Below are positions 41,081 through 47,612 of a stretch of DNA of 64,000 nucleotides, piece by piece. The translations under genes and the position numbers were made by a program. The notes under the pieces are model-generated. The model was not told the DNA's origin. It made no database searches and saw only the letters and a program-made list of their open reading frames with translations. Source of the DNA: Metapseudomonas boanensis (GTDB lineage: Bacteria; Pseudomonadota; Gammaproteobacteria; Pseudomonadales; Pseudomonadaceae); NCBI RefSeq assembly GCF_018704125.1, contig NZ_JAGTIS010000007.1:62001-126000 (forward strand). Reading direction: 5' to 3'. Position 1 is the stretch's first letter; every line of letters starts with the position of its first letter.

Positions 41081-42124
41081 TCAGCTATTCGCTACGGATC
41101 GAGCAGCCTCCTGGCGCTTGGCGATCTGTGTAAAGGCGGCCTGTAGTTCGGCCCGGTTGGCCCCGTGGTGGGCGGCCCGATGATCGTTGGCGCACAGGGC
41201 GATCATGTTGAGGGGGTGGTCAGGGCCTCCGTCCGCCAACGGCCGGATATGGTGGGTTTCCAGGTAGCGCTTGCCGTTGGCTTTGAGGAAACCGTGCGAG
41301 AGGCAGTATTCGCAGCAGCCGTGCGAGCGCAGGAGCACCGTCTGGCGGTGCGCGGGGTTGCGGGGATACACCGAGGTGGTGCGTTCTTCCGCTTGCACGC
41401 GGTCGTCAACGATGAATTGGTCGTCCAGATCGATGCCGTAGGAGTCGGTGGTGATGGCCGGTGGTAGGGCTTCCATGGGCACTTGGCGCGGTGCTGGAGG
41501 GGCGTTCGGGGCAGGCTCGGCGGCGGACACCATTGCGACGGCGTCCAGGGTGGCGGAGGCTGGGCTCCGAACGAGGACGTACGCCCCGCTGTCGCGGTCG
41601 TAGCTGTGGACGTGCCACAGTTCGTGATCCAACTCGCGCCGGTCGGCGCGTTCCCGCTCCTGCTCCTTGGGCGCCGCACGGTCGACAATCGCAACGGCCA
41701 ATGAGGCCCGTCTGCCGTAACACTGGACAATGGCGCGATTCATCTCGCGCGCGTGCCGGGCCCAGGTGCGGCCCCGCTGGTAGTCACTCCGGGCGCGTTT
41801 CTTCGCGTCTCCTCGGAGCTGCCGGTAGTCCTCGCCCATGCGCTCATACGCCAGCGCTTCGGCCTGAGCATTGCCCGCATAAACAATCAGCGAACCTTCG
41901 ACACGCATCTGGTCGTACCACAGACAGAGCAGGCTGGCCCCGCTCTGAGCGTCGATGAACGCCCAGCGGGAGCGATAGTGGGGATTCGTTCGGAAGTCTT
42001 CGACAGGCTCACCGTCCTCGTTGACGTGCCAGGGACTGACATCGAGCCCGGCCTCCGCCACGACGTCGTAAATGCGTCGGCATTGTGACGGCTTGAGGGC
42101 GCGCAATTGCTCATCGGGACTCAT
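41081..42124 (-). CDS. HNH endonuclease domain protein
   Basis: 347 residues. The C-terminal ~95 residues form an HNH nuclease: zinc cysteines in 'CCEYCLSHG', catalytic histidines in 'LETHHIRPLADGG' and 'MIALCANDHRAAHHG'. The N-terminal ~200 residues ('RSRWAFIDAQSGASLLCLWY') have no family I recognise and may recognise DNA or act as a sensor. Stand-alone HNH genes of this type are common in defence islands (McrA-like modified-DNA restriction). Monocistronic, facing away from the sRNA segment. Confidence 0.8.
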   Translation of the reverse strand: MSPDEQLRALKPSQCRRIYDVVAEAGLDVSPWHVNEDGEPVEDFRTNPHYRSRWAFIDAQSGASLLCLWYDQMRVEGSLIVYAGNAQAEALAYERMGEDYRQLRGDAKKRARSDYQRGRTWARHAREMNRAIVQCYGRRASLAVAIVDRAAPKEQERERADRRELDHELWHVHSYDRDSGAYVLVRSPASATLDAVAMVSAAEPAPNAPPAPRQVPMEALPPAITTDSYGIDLDDQFIVDDRVQAEERTTSVYPRNPAHRQTVLLRSHGCCEYCLSHGFLKANGKRYLETHHIRPLADGGPDHPLNMIALCANDHRAAHHGANRAELQAAFTQIAKRQEAARSVANS

Positions 42125-42599
42125 CAGGACTCCATGGCAGTGTGGTCACCACTTTCTGGCACGGCGCCGATCTGTCGGCGGCTCAGCCGGGTTATGTTCG
42201 CGCTGGCGTGGATCAACTTGGTGGCTGGTTGGGCGTCCAAAGGTACGAATGGAGTAGCACGACTCGCTCCCAGCCCCAAATCGTCTGCCAACACCTTGCC
42301 CTTCTCCGTGGGCGTCGCGCTAGCCGGCATGGGCCCAAGCAAAGGTAGATTGGCTGGATCCCCTGCTCAAGACGCCGGATGAATTGCTGATTCAGCAGAT
42401 TGAGCTCCCGCCTGGGAGCGACGGCGGGTGATCCAATCCGGAAGCCCACCCGTTGCGATGGTCGTTTCGCCGCCGGTGTTACGGGGCGTCTACTTTTCCG
42501 TAGCAGCTCGGGTCGGATGGGAACAAAAACCAGCGTGCGTGGCTTGTAGTGTCGACGTTGAATTTTGTTAAGGTTTGAAAAATATGTATTTTTTATTTT
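42125..42599. other. Gene-free segment upstream of the small RNA promoter
   Basis: No convincing gene. An imperfect inverted pair TGTTAC (42477-42482) and GTAGCA (42500-42505), 17 bases apart, resembles the TGTTAC/GTAACA type of site reported for the activator CbrB, and lies 120-150 bases before the predicted RNA start, a normal distance for a sigma-54 activator. From 42555 to 42600 the DNA is very AT-rich. Confidence 0.4.
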
Positions 42600-42615
42600 T
42601 GGCATGAACTGTGCT
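42600..42615 (+). promoter_or_regulatory. Sigma-54 (RpoN) -24/-12 promoter
   Basis: TTGGCATG-N4-GTGCT: GG at 42601-42602 and GC at 42613-42614 are separated by exactly 10 bases, the defining -24/-12 spacing. It agrees with the consensus TGGCACG-N4-TTGC except for two positions. Predicted RNA start at 42625/42626. Confidence 0.8.
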
Positions 42616-42624
42616 TAATCGGTT

Positions 42625-42970
42625 GCACAACAAAAACAATAGCCACAAAAACACTTCGACTCTGGCACAACAAGAACAAGACGACAGAGCGGAAGCAAAC
42701 CGATTTTTTTGGAGAGGGTGTGCCGTTTCCGGCCCCGGCGACCAGCGCAACAGAATAAAACTACCTGAAGGTAGCGCCTGCACTGGTTGGTTCAGTACAT
42801 GACAATGGCAAGGCCAGCGTCCAAAAAAATCTGTTTGCCTTCGACCCAACGTCGGGTCGGCTAAGACTGGCGCAATGCGCCCGGTCGCTAAAAACAACAA
42901 CAGATCGATAGAAGAACAACAACACACGCAATGATCTTGGGAGGGGAGCTACGGCTCCCCTCTGTGCTTT
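42625..42970 (+). ncRNA. Putative CrcZ/CrcY-family small RNA (Hfq/Crc sponge)
   Basis: About 345 bases, non-coding. It starts GCACAACAAAAACAAT, close to the start I remember for CrcZ. Five A-rich AAnAAnAA motifs, the known Hfq/Crc-binding element, lie in unpaired stretches at 42629-42636, 42669-42676, 42893-42900, 42912-42919 and 42915-42922. Several short hairpins sit in the middle (for example 42759-42772), and a 9-bp stem (42941-42949 with 42954-42962, TACG loop) forms the 3' end. A sigma-54 promoter precedes it, as in known crcZ/crcY genes activated by CbrB. Such RNAs sequester Hfq and relieve carbon catabolite repression. The presence in an accessory region is unusual. Confidence 0.75.
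42941..42970 (+). terminator. Terminator hairpin of the small RNA
   Basis: GAGGGGAGC / GCTCCCCTC perfect 9-bp stem with a TACG tetraloop, followed by a moderately T-rich tail (TGTGCTTT). Confidence 0.8.
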
Positions 42971-43004
42971 CTGCTGCCCCTGCTTTCTGCGGAGTGCTGC
43001 CCGT

Positions 43005-44168
43005 ATGCAAGACCAGTACGACCGAGCTCTATTACTCAAGGAAGTTTGGTCTGAGCCTTTGAGCGTGGTTGCCACTCGATACGGCCTATCTGACGTGGGC
43101 CTTAAAAAGCTGTGTTCCAGGTTGCAGATTCCAACCCCTTTGCGCGGCCATTGGGCAAAACTCAGGGCTGGAAAGCGAGTCGCCGGTACTCCAACCTTGA
43201 GGGACTACACGGGCCTGCCAATCCACCTGCTCAAGCCGAAAGAGCCGCAGCCGGCTACATTAGGCCGCTCAATTCAAAGCAGCGCGCCTGAGGTTCCCCG
43301 TCTTCAAGCAATTCTCGAGTACGAGCAACATCCTGATCATCGAATCGTAGTACCCCAAAGCCTGCGAAATCCCCATGTCCTAGTGGTTAAGACGCAAAAG
43401 GCCTTGGCTGATCCATACCTGGATCAACGCGACTTTCCCAGGCCCCATGGCGAGGCCTTGGATCTTCGGGTTTCCAAGGCGATGCAACCCCGAGCGCTCC
43501 GCGTCGCGGACACTTTGATCAAGGCGCTTGAAAACCGGGGCTATCCAATCACGGTCGAAAGGAAGGCTACCCATGTCGGCATCCTAGGTATTCAGATCCA
43601 GCTGACGTTTTTTGAGTCCGCGCGACGTTCCAAGTACCAGCCGACCGAGCAGCAGCTGAAGAAACTGGCGCGCGACGAATGGGTGCGAATCCCCGATTGG
43701 CAGTACCACCCGACTGGGCTGCTCCAGGTGCTGGTCGACGAGGGATATGGAGGAAAGGTCACTGACTCCACCAAAGCAACTGTTGAGGAACAACTCAATC
43801 AGGTGATCTGTGACGTCGCTCGCCGGGCCGTGCATTTCTTAGTGAGTCGCGAACAGCAAGCCATCGCCGAGGCTGAGCGCCAACGCAGGCGCGACGCTGC
43901 ATTGGCTCAGAAGGCGATGCAGGAGGCTGAGCGCAAACGACTGCTTGGCCTTTTGAAACAGGCCCGGCAATGGGAGCGGGCCTGTTTGCTACGTCGGTAC
44001 CTTGATGAGGTTGAGCAGACCTGGCGTCGGCACGGTCAACTGACCCCAGATCAGCTGGATCACCTGAGCTGGGGGCGGGCAAAAGCCGACTGGGTCGACC
44101 CCTTTACTGAGGCTGCTGATGAATGGCTGGACAAGGTGATCGAGGTACCGAGTCGATATTCGTGGTGA
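43005..44168 (+). CDS. Conserved hypothetical protein with N-terminal HTH-like segment
   Basis: 387 residues, no family I can name. The first ~60 residues ('VWSEPLSVVATRYGLSDVGL', then 'KLCSRLQIPTP..GHWAKL') look like a homeodomain-like helix-turn-helix. A middle part of mixed alpha/beta (about 150-260) is followed by a long basic coiled-coil (about 285-335, 'EQQAIAEAERQRRRDAALAQ'). It follows the small RNA by ~35 bases but has its own start. It could be a DNA-binding protein of the island; nothing more specific is supported. Confidence 0.75.
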   Translation: MQDQYDRALLLKEVWSEPLSVVATRYGLSDVGLKKLCSRLQIPTPLRGHWAKLRAGKRVAGTPTLRDYTGLPIHLLKPKEPQPATLGRSIQSSAPEVPRLQAILEYEQHPDHRIVVPQSLRNPHVLVVKTQKALADPYLDQRDFPRPHGEALDLRVSKAMQPRALRVADTLIKALENRGYPITVERKATHVGILGIQIQLTFFESARRSKYQPTEQQLKKLARDEWVRIPDWQYHPTGLLQVLVDEGYGGKVTDSTKATVEEQLNQVICDVARRAVHFLVSREQQAIAEAERQRRRDAALAQKAMQEAERKRLLGLLKQARQWERACLLRRYLDEVEQTWRRHGQLTPDQLDHLSWGRAKADWVDPFTEAADEWLDKVIEVPSRYSW

Positions 44169-44602
44169 GCGACCCATGACCCGGCGCTGATGGTGTCGTC
44201 TGCTGCACCAGAATCGGGGTAATGACATCACTGATGCCATCAAGGTCTACTGCCTTAACCGCATACTTCTGGTATGGCGCAGGCGCGCGAATCGGCGTCC
44301 AGGCCTGCGATGCAGGTGCGCCAGGGCCCGGCCCGGTGTGGAGCCTGATTGACCCTAACGTCTCTTACGCATAGCCGTCCTCCGCGACTGCACGCGAGGA
44401 CGGCATTCGCGGAGTTACCTGCGGGTTCGCTGCCGTTCACCGCATCGGTCGCGCATCACTTATTTCTGAATGATCTAGATAGAGTCCTTTCAATTTCTGT
44501 TGGCTTTACCCCTGCGGATCAGTGTGTTTAGAATGATGGCAAAATGATGCACGTCGCCAAGGACTGCTCTGCATGCTTTTCCACACACCAGGGACGTTAG
44601 AA
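44169..44602. other. Gene-free segment with repeat copy B
   Basis: 434 bases without a credible gene. It contains repeat copy B (44267-44375), a 9-bp hairpin GCCGTCCTC/GAGGACGGC at 44374-44404 directly after it, and presumably the promoter of the lipoprotein gene that follows. Confidence 0.6.
44267..44375. repeat. Bipartite interspersed repeat, copy B
   Basis: TTCTGGTATGGCGCAGG at 44267-44283 (16/17 identical to copy A) and a 40-base block at 44336-44375 with core GATTGACCCTAACGTCTC. Block spacing is 69 bases, against 68 in copy A. Confidence 0.75.
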
Positions 44603-45112
44603 ATGATGATGCTGAAACACTGTCTGGCCCTCTCCGTGGCCGCCGTTCTCGTTGGCTGCCAGGCTACCGGTGAGCAGTACCAAGCCGATGTGTTTGACGC
44701 CAGTCAGGTGAACACGCAACAAGAGGCCAAGACCGTCAAGATCATCACGGTTTCGCCCACCAAGATCAAAGTTAGCAACGAGAAGAACAAGAAAGCCGCC
44801 ATGATGGTCGGCGGGGTGCTCGGCGCCATCGGCGGTGCGGCACTGGGCAACCAGCACAATCGCGATACCGCCATAGTCGGTGGGGTCGCGGGTGGCGCTG
44901 CCGGCGCGGCCGCAGGTTCTCTGGTCAACGACACGTCCCTGGTGCCCGGTGTGCTGATCGGCTACTCCGAAAACGGCAAGATCTTCACCTCCGCCCAAGT
45001 CGGTCGTCCGTGCGAATTCCAAGTCGGCGAAATCTCCCTGATGGTCATGACCGTTTCCAACGAAACGCGCATCCAGCCGAACGCTGCTTGCCCGGAACCC
45101 AAGAAAGGCTGA
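44603..45112 (+). CDS. Glycine-zipper lipoprotein
   Basis: 169 residues from ATG 44603, preceded by GGGA. A lipoprotein signal with lipobox 'AVLVGC' (Cys about residue 18) sends it to the membrane. Residues about 65-110 are a glycine-zipper segment ('MMVGGVLGAIGGAALGN', 'IVGGVAGGAAGAAAG') as in SlyB/YMGG-type outer-membrane lipoproteins, which may cross or stabilise the membrane. It is followed 11 bases later by a periplasmic coiled-coil protein, so the two are probably one operon. Confidence 0.85.
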   Translation: MMMLKHCLALSVAAVLVGCQATGEQYQADVFDASQVNTQQEAKTVKIITVSPTKIKVSNEKNKKAAMMVGGVLGAIGGAALGNQHNRDTAIVGGVAGGAAGAAAGSLVNDTSLVPGVLIGYSENGKIFTSAQVGRPCEFQVGEISLMVMTVSNETRIQPNAACPEPKKG

Positions 45113-45123
45113 GGCCCTAGGAC

Positions 45124-45654
45124 ATGAAACGAATCGTTCTGGGTTCGGCGCTCGCCCTGATGACCCTCCCGTTACTGGCCGGTCAGTTTGACCAGCTGTA
45201 CCAGATCGAGCAGCAAACCAAGCAGGCGGAGGCGACTGCCGACGCTGAGCGCGCCCGGCAGGCCGCCATTGCGCAAGAGCGCGCGGAGGCGCGCGAGGCA
45301 GCTGCCCGCAAGGAGCGCGCTGCTACCCAAAGGGCTGCTGCTCAGCGTGCTGACGCTCAGCGCCAAGCCCAAGCTGCGGAGCAGAAGCGTGTGCGCAGCC
45401 GTGAGGAGAACTACGAGGACGAATTGCGCGCACTCGAACTGGAAGAGCGCCGCCTAGCACTGCAAGCCAAACGGGCGAAGGTGTCCCGTGCTAATGACTA
45501 CATTGATGCAGAGCTGCGCGATAGCGCCGCCCGCACTGATGTAATTCAGTCCCAAGCTGACTCCGCACGCAACGTGACTTCCGGCACCAAGTCGCTGCTG
45601 GAAGATGCCGGCAAGGCCGAGGTAAATCGCTCCAACAGCCTGTTCGGCGAGTAG
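45124..45654 (+). CDS. Secreted coiled-coil protein, DUF5384-like
   Basis: 176 residues: signal peptide ('MKRIVLGSALALMTLPLLAG'), then an Ala/Arg/Glu-rich coiled coil (about 25-120) and a conserved end ('NDYIDAELRDSAARTDVIQS', 'SLLEDAGKAEVNRS'). The layout fits the DUF5384 family as I recall it; the function is unknown. Second gene of a small exported-protein cluster. Confidence 0.75.
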   Translation: MKRIVLGSALALMTLPLLAGQFDQLYQIEQQTKQAEATADAERARQAAIAQERAEAREAAARKERAATQRAAAQRADAQRQAQAAEQKRVRSREENYEDELRALELEERRLALQAKRAKVSRANDYIDAELRDSAARTDVIQSQADSARNVTSGTKSLLEDAGKAEVNRSNSLFGE

Positions 45655-45668
45655 TCCGCCCTTCGATC

Positions 45669-45693
45669 AGCCCCGTGTTGGGGCTGATCTTCT
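45669..45693 (+). terminator. Hairpin after the DUF5384-like gene
   Basis: CAGCCCC and GGGGCTG around GTGTT form a 9-10 bp stem (ATCAGCCCC with GGGGCTGAT), followed by CTTCTCT. It probably attenuates transcription into the small lipoprotein gene. Confidence 0.6.
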
Positions 45694-45708
45694 CTGAGAG
45701 AATTCACC

Positions 45709-46038
45709 ATGCTGCGTCGTTCTACGCTGCTAGCAGCCGGGCTGTTGCTCAGCGCCTGCTCCAAGGAAGATCCCCAAGCCCAGTTTCCCACGGTCGACCT
45801 GCACGGGCGCCTGGTGGTTGACCAGGCCATGACTGACAGCCGCCAGGCCCAAGGTATCCAGGGCGATTACTACAAGCGTGTCCTCAATGTGAATGGTCAG
45901 GACATGGCCTTTGCCGACTTCATCAAGCAGTACTGCCCGGATACCAACACGCGCAACGAAACCTGCCTGAAAGCCTTCCGCATCAAGAAAATCGATGATG
46001 TGAGTGGCGCCACCAAGTTCCTGCCCAACGGACTGTGA
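45709..46038 (+). CDS. Small lipoprotein of unknown function
   Basis: 109 residues with lipobox 'LLLSAC' (Cys about 17) and two further cysteines in 'KQYCPDTNTRNETCLKAF' that could form a disulfide. No family recognised. It lies 54 bases after the coiled-coil gene, with a hairpin (about 45669-45693, CAGCCCC...GGGGCTG) between them, so it may have weaker or separate expression. Confidence 0.75.
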   Translation: MLRRSTLLAAGLLLSACSKEDPQAQFPTVDLHGRLVVDQAMTDSRQAQGIQGDYYKRVLNVNGQDMAFADFIKQYCPDTNTRNETCLKAFRIKKIDDVSGATKFLPNGL

Positions 46039-46397
46039 CAGCAAGTCAGGTCTTGGATCGTATGGCAGCGGGGGTAACCGGGTTGGGGCCAGCTCAGGTC
46101 GACTATCCTGCGCCGCCTGCTGCACGGCTTCGACGACGGCGATTGTTTCACCGGTGGCCACAAGCTGCTGGCCGGCGCCGCCAACCTGTGCTGGGCTGGG
46201 GGATGGTAAGTAGCGCTTGACCGACCTCGCGCTGGCGATGAGCAAGGCTTTCACCCTGTGCTGCACCCTCGACGAAGCGGCGCAACTGGTGCTCAGCCAG
46301 GCAGAAACGTTGTGCAAGGCGTGGTTGTCGTGTCCATCCCAGGACAGTTGCCCAGGGCGGATGGCCTGCCGAATAGAACAATTTGGGAGATTGGCAC
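46039..46397. other. Gene-free, possibly decayed coding segment
   Basis: 359 bases. Short open frames (for example 46217-46435, +) show protein-like composition ('CCTLDEAAQLVLSQAETLCK') but no start signal and no family. This looks like the remnant of a gene broken by several mutations; I cannot name it. Confidence 0.35.
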
Positions 46398-47084
46398 ATG
46401 GACAGGATGACCAGCCCGACCTGCTTGGAATTTGATCATGAGGCCTTCCGCCAGGCTTTGCTCCAGGATGAGCCGAACGCCACCTACATCGAGGATGGCA
46501 TCATCTCGCCCGAAGACTGGCACTCCTGTCAGGTCAAGGTGCTGTTCGTCCTCAAAGAGACGAATGATTACTCGGGTTCAAATCTGGCCGGTCTGATCCA
46601 TGATGCGATAGTGAGCCGGCCCAAGAGTAAGCTCTGGCGACGCCCGACTTTCCACAATGTTGGTCGCTGGGCGTATGGCTTGCAGCACTTCGCGGAGAAC
46701 GTCCCCGAGTACGAGGTCGCGCACCGCAACCGAAAGTCTGCCCTGCTCTCGTCTGCGTTTATCAATCTCAAGAAAACCACGGGGGGCCGCCGCGCGACGG
46801 ACAAGGTGAGAGCGTTCGCGCAGCAGCACCATCTCTTCTTGCGGGAGCAGATTGCCGCGATAGCGCCGGATGTCTTGGTCATGGGTGGGACGTACGACAT
46901 CATCAAGGCGTTTGTTTTTCCCGAGCTGGAGAAAGCATCTTCCCGTGTGCATCTGCTAGACGGAGTGCCCTTCATCAATGCCTTTCATCCCGCCTGTACC
47001 GTGGTGCGCAGAGCCCTGTACGAGCAAGTGTTGAAGAGCTACCGGCTTTACCGGCAGAAGGACGACGTCGCTGTGGAGCGATAG
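46398..47084 (+). CDS. Hypothetical protein, possibly uracil-DNA glycosylase-like fold
   Basis: 228 residues from ATG 46398, with GGGAGA 7 bases upstream. 'CQVKVLFVLKETNDYSG' (about 48-64), 'IAPDVLVMGGTYDIIKAF' and 'FINAFHPACTVVRRALYE' resemble the strand-loop pattern of UDG-superfamily proteins, where an Asn/His pair and a His-Pro motif sit near the active site. This is a weak resemblance and no activity is claimed. Its last 129 bases overlap a minus-strand gene. Confidence 0.6.
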   Translation: MDRMTSPTCLEFDHEAFRQALLQDEPNATYIEDGIISPEDWHSCQVKVLFVLKETNDYSGSNLAGLIHDAIVSRPKSKLWRRPTFHNVGRWAYGLQHFAENVPEYEVAHRNRKSALLSSAFINLKKTTGGRRATDKVRAFAQQHHLFLREQIAAIAPDVLVMGGTYDIIKAFVFPELEKASSRVHLLDGVPFINAFHPACTVVRRALYEQVLKSYRLYRQKDDVAVER

Positions 47085-47309
47085 CTTGACGGTTAGCAGT
47101 TTGATGCCCTGAGTGAAGTAATACCGTCCGATAGCGGTGAGCAAGCGCCAATACCGTACTGGCTCCGGTCGCGAGCGAATCGGCAGCCAGTGAGTGGCGA
47201 GGCGGAATTCCAGGCGCCATCGATCACCATGGCGCAACGCGCGACACTCTCTGGTTACTCCGGTTCCCACCAACGCCGGCAGGGTGCCCTGATCGATGGG
47301 CTGGCGCAT
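46956..47309 (-). CDS. Small protein paralogous to 40609-40839 (copy 2, extended)
   Basis: 117 residues starting 'MRQPIDQGTLPALVGTGVTR'. Residues 1-72 align with copy 1 ('GDRWRLEFRLATHWLPIRSR', 'GIKLLTVKL'). Where copy 1 stops after 'LTVEL', this copy has lost the stop codon (TCG for TGA) and reads on for about 45 residues into the 3' end of the opposite gene. The extension is therefore probably not functional. Confidence 0.6.
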   Translation of the reverse strand: MRQPIDQGTLPALVGTGVTRECRALRHGDRWRLEFRLATHWLPIRSRPEPVRYWRLLTAIGRYYFTQGIKLLTVKLSLHSDVVLLPVKPVALQHLLVQGSAHHGTGGMKGIDEGHSV

Positions 47310-47417
47310 GAGATTGTCTCCACGTGCAGGTGTTTTTGCAGCTTCGACGCAAAAAAGCTTTTCTGCACGCGGTGCATTTTTACGCTGGAGTCTCCAAACA
47401 CCCAAAGGAGCTCCACC

Positions 47418-47561
47418 ATGAGCCAGCAAGACCATCGCGCCAACCAGTCCAATCCGAATAATCCGGCCCACCAGGCTGGTCAGAACAATCGGGCCAGCCA
47501 GCTGAACCCGAACAGCCCGGCGTACCACAGCAGTCGTCAGGGTGGGAAAAAAGGCAAGTAA
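47418..47561 (+). CDS. 47-residue Asn-rich peptide with internal duplication
   Basis: Start ATG 47418 after AAAGGAG. The protein is almost only Asn, Gln, Pro, Ser and His, and consists of two similar halves, 'RANQSNPNNPAH' and 'RASQLNPNSPAYH', with a basic tail 'RQGGKKGK'. It should be disordered. Similar small Asn-Pro-rich proteins occur in Pseudomonas; the role is unknown. The strong ribosome site and repeat structure argue for a real gene. Confidence 0.75.
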   Translation: MSQQDHRANQSNPNNPAHQAGQNNRASQLNPNSPAYHSSRQGGKKGK

Positions 47562-47612
47562 CCGGACGGCCAAGGTCGGGGGAACCATTCCCCGGCCTCC
47601 AAGGAGAGAGAC

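Noticed and set aside
42213-42605. 130-codon minus-strand frame upstream of the small RNA
   Set aside because: No family, no start signal, and it covers the sigma-54 promoter and AT-rich control DNA.
42568-42927. 119-codon minus-strand frame over the small RNA
   Set aside because: Cys/Phe/Leu-rich composition without start signal; it is the complement of A-rich RNA motifs.
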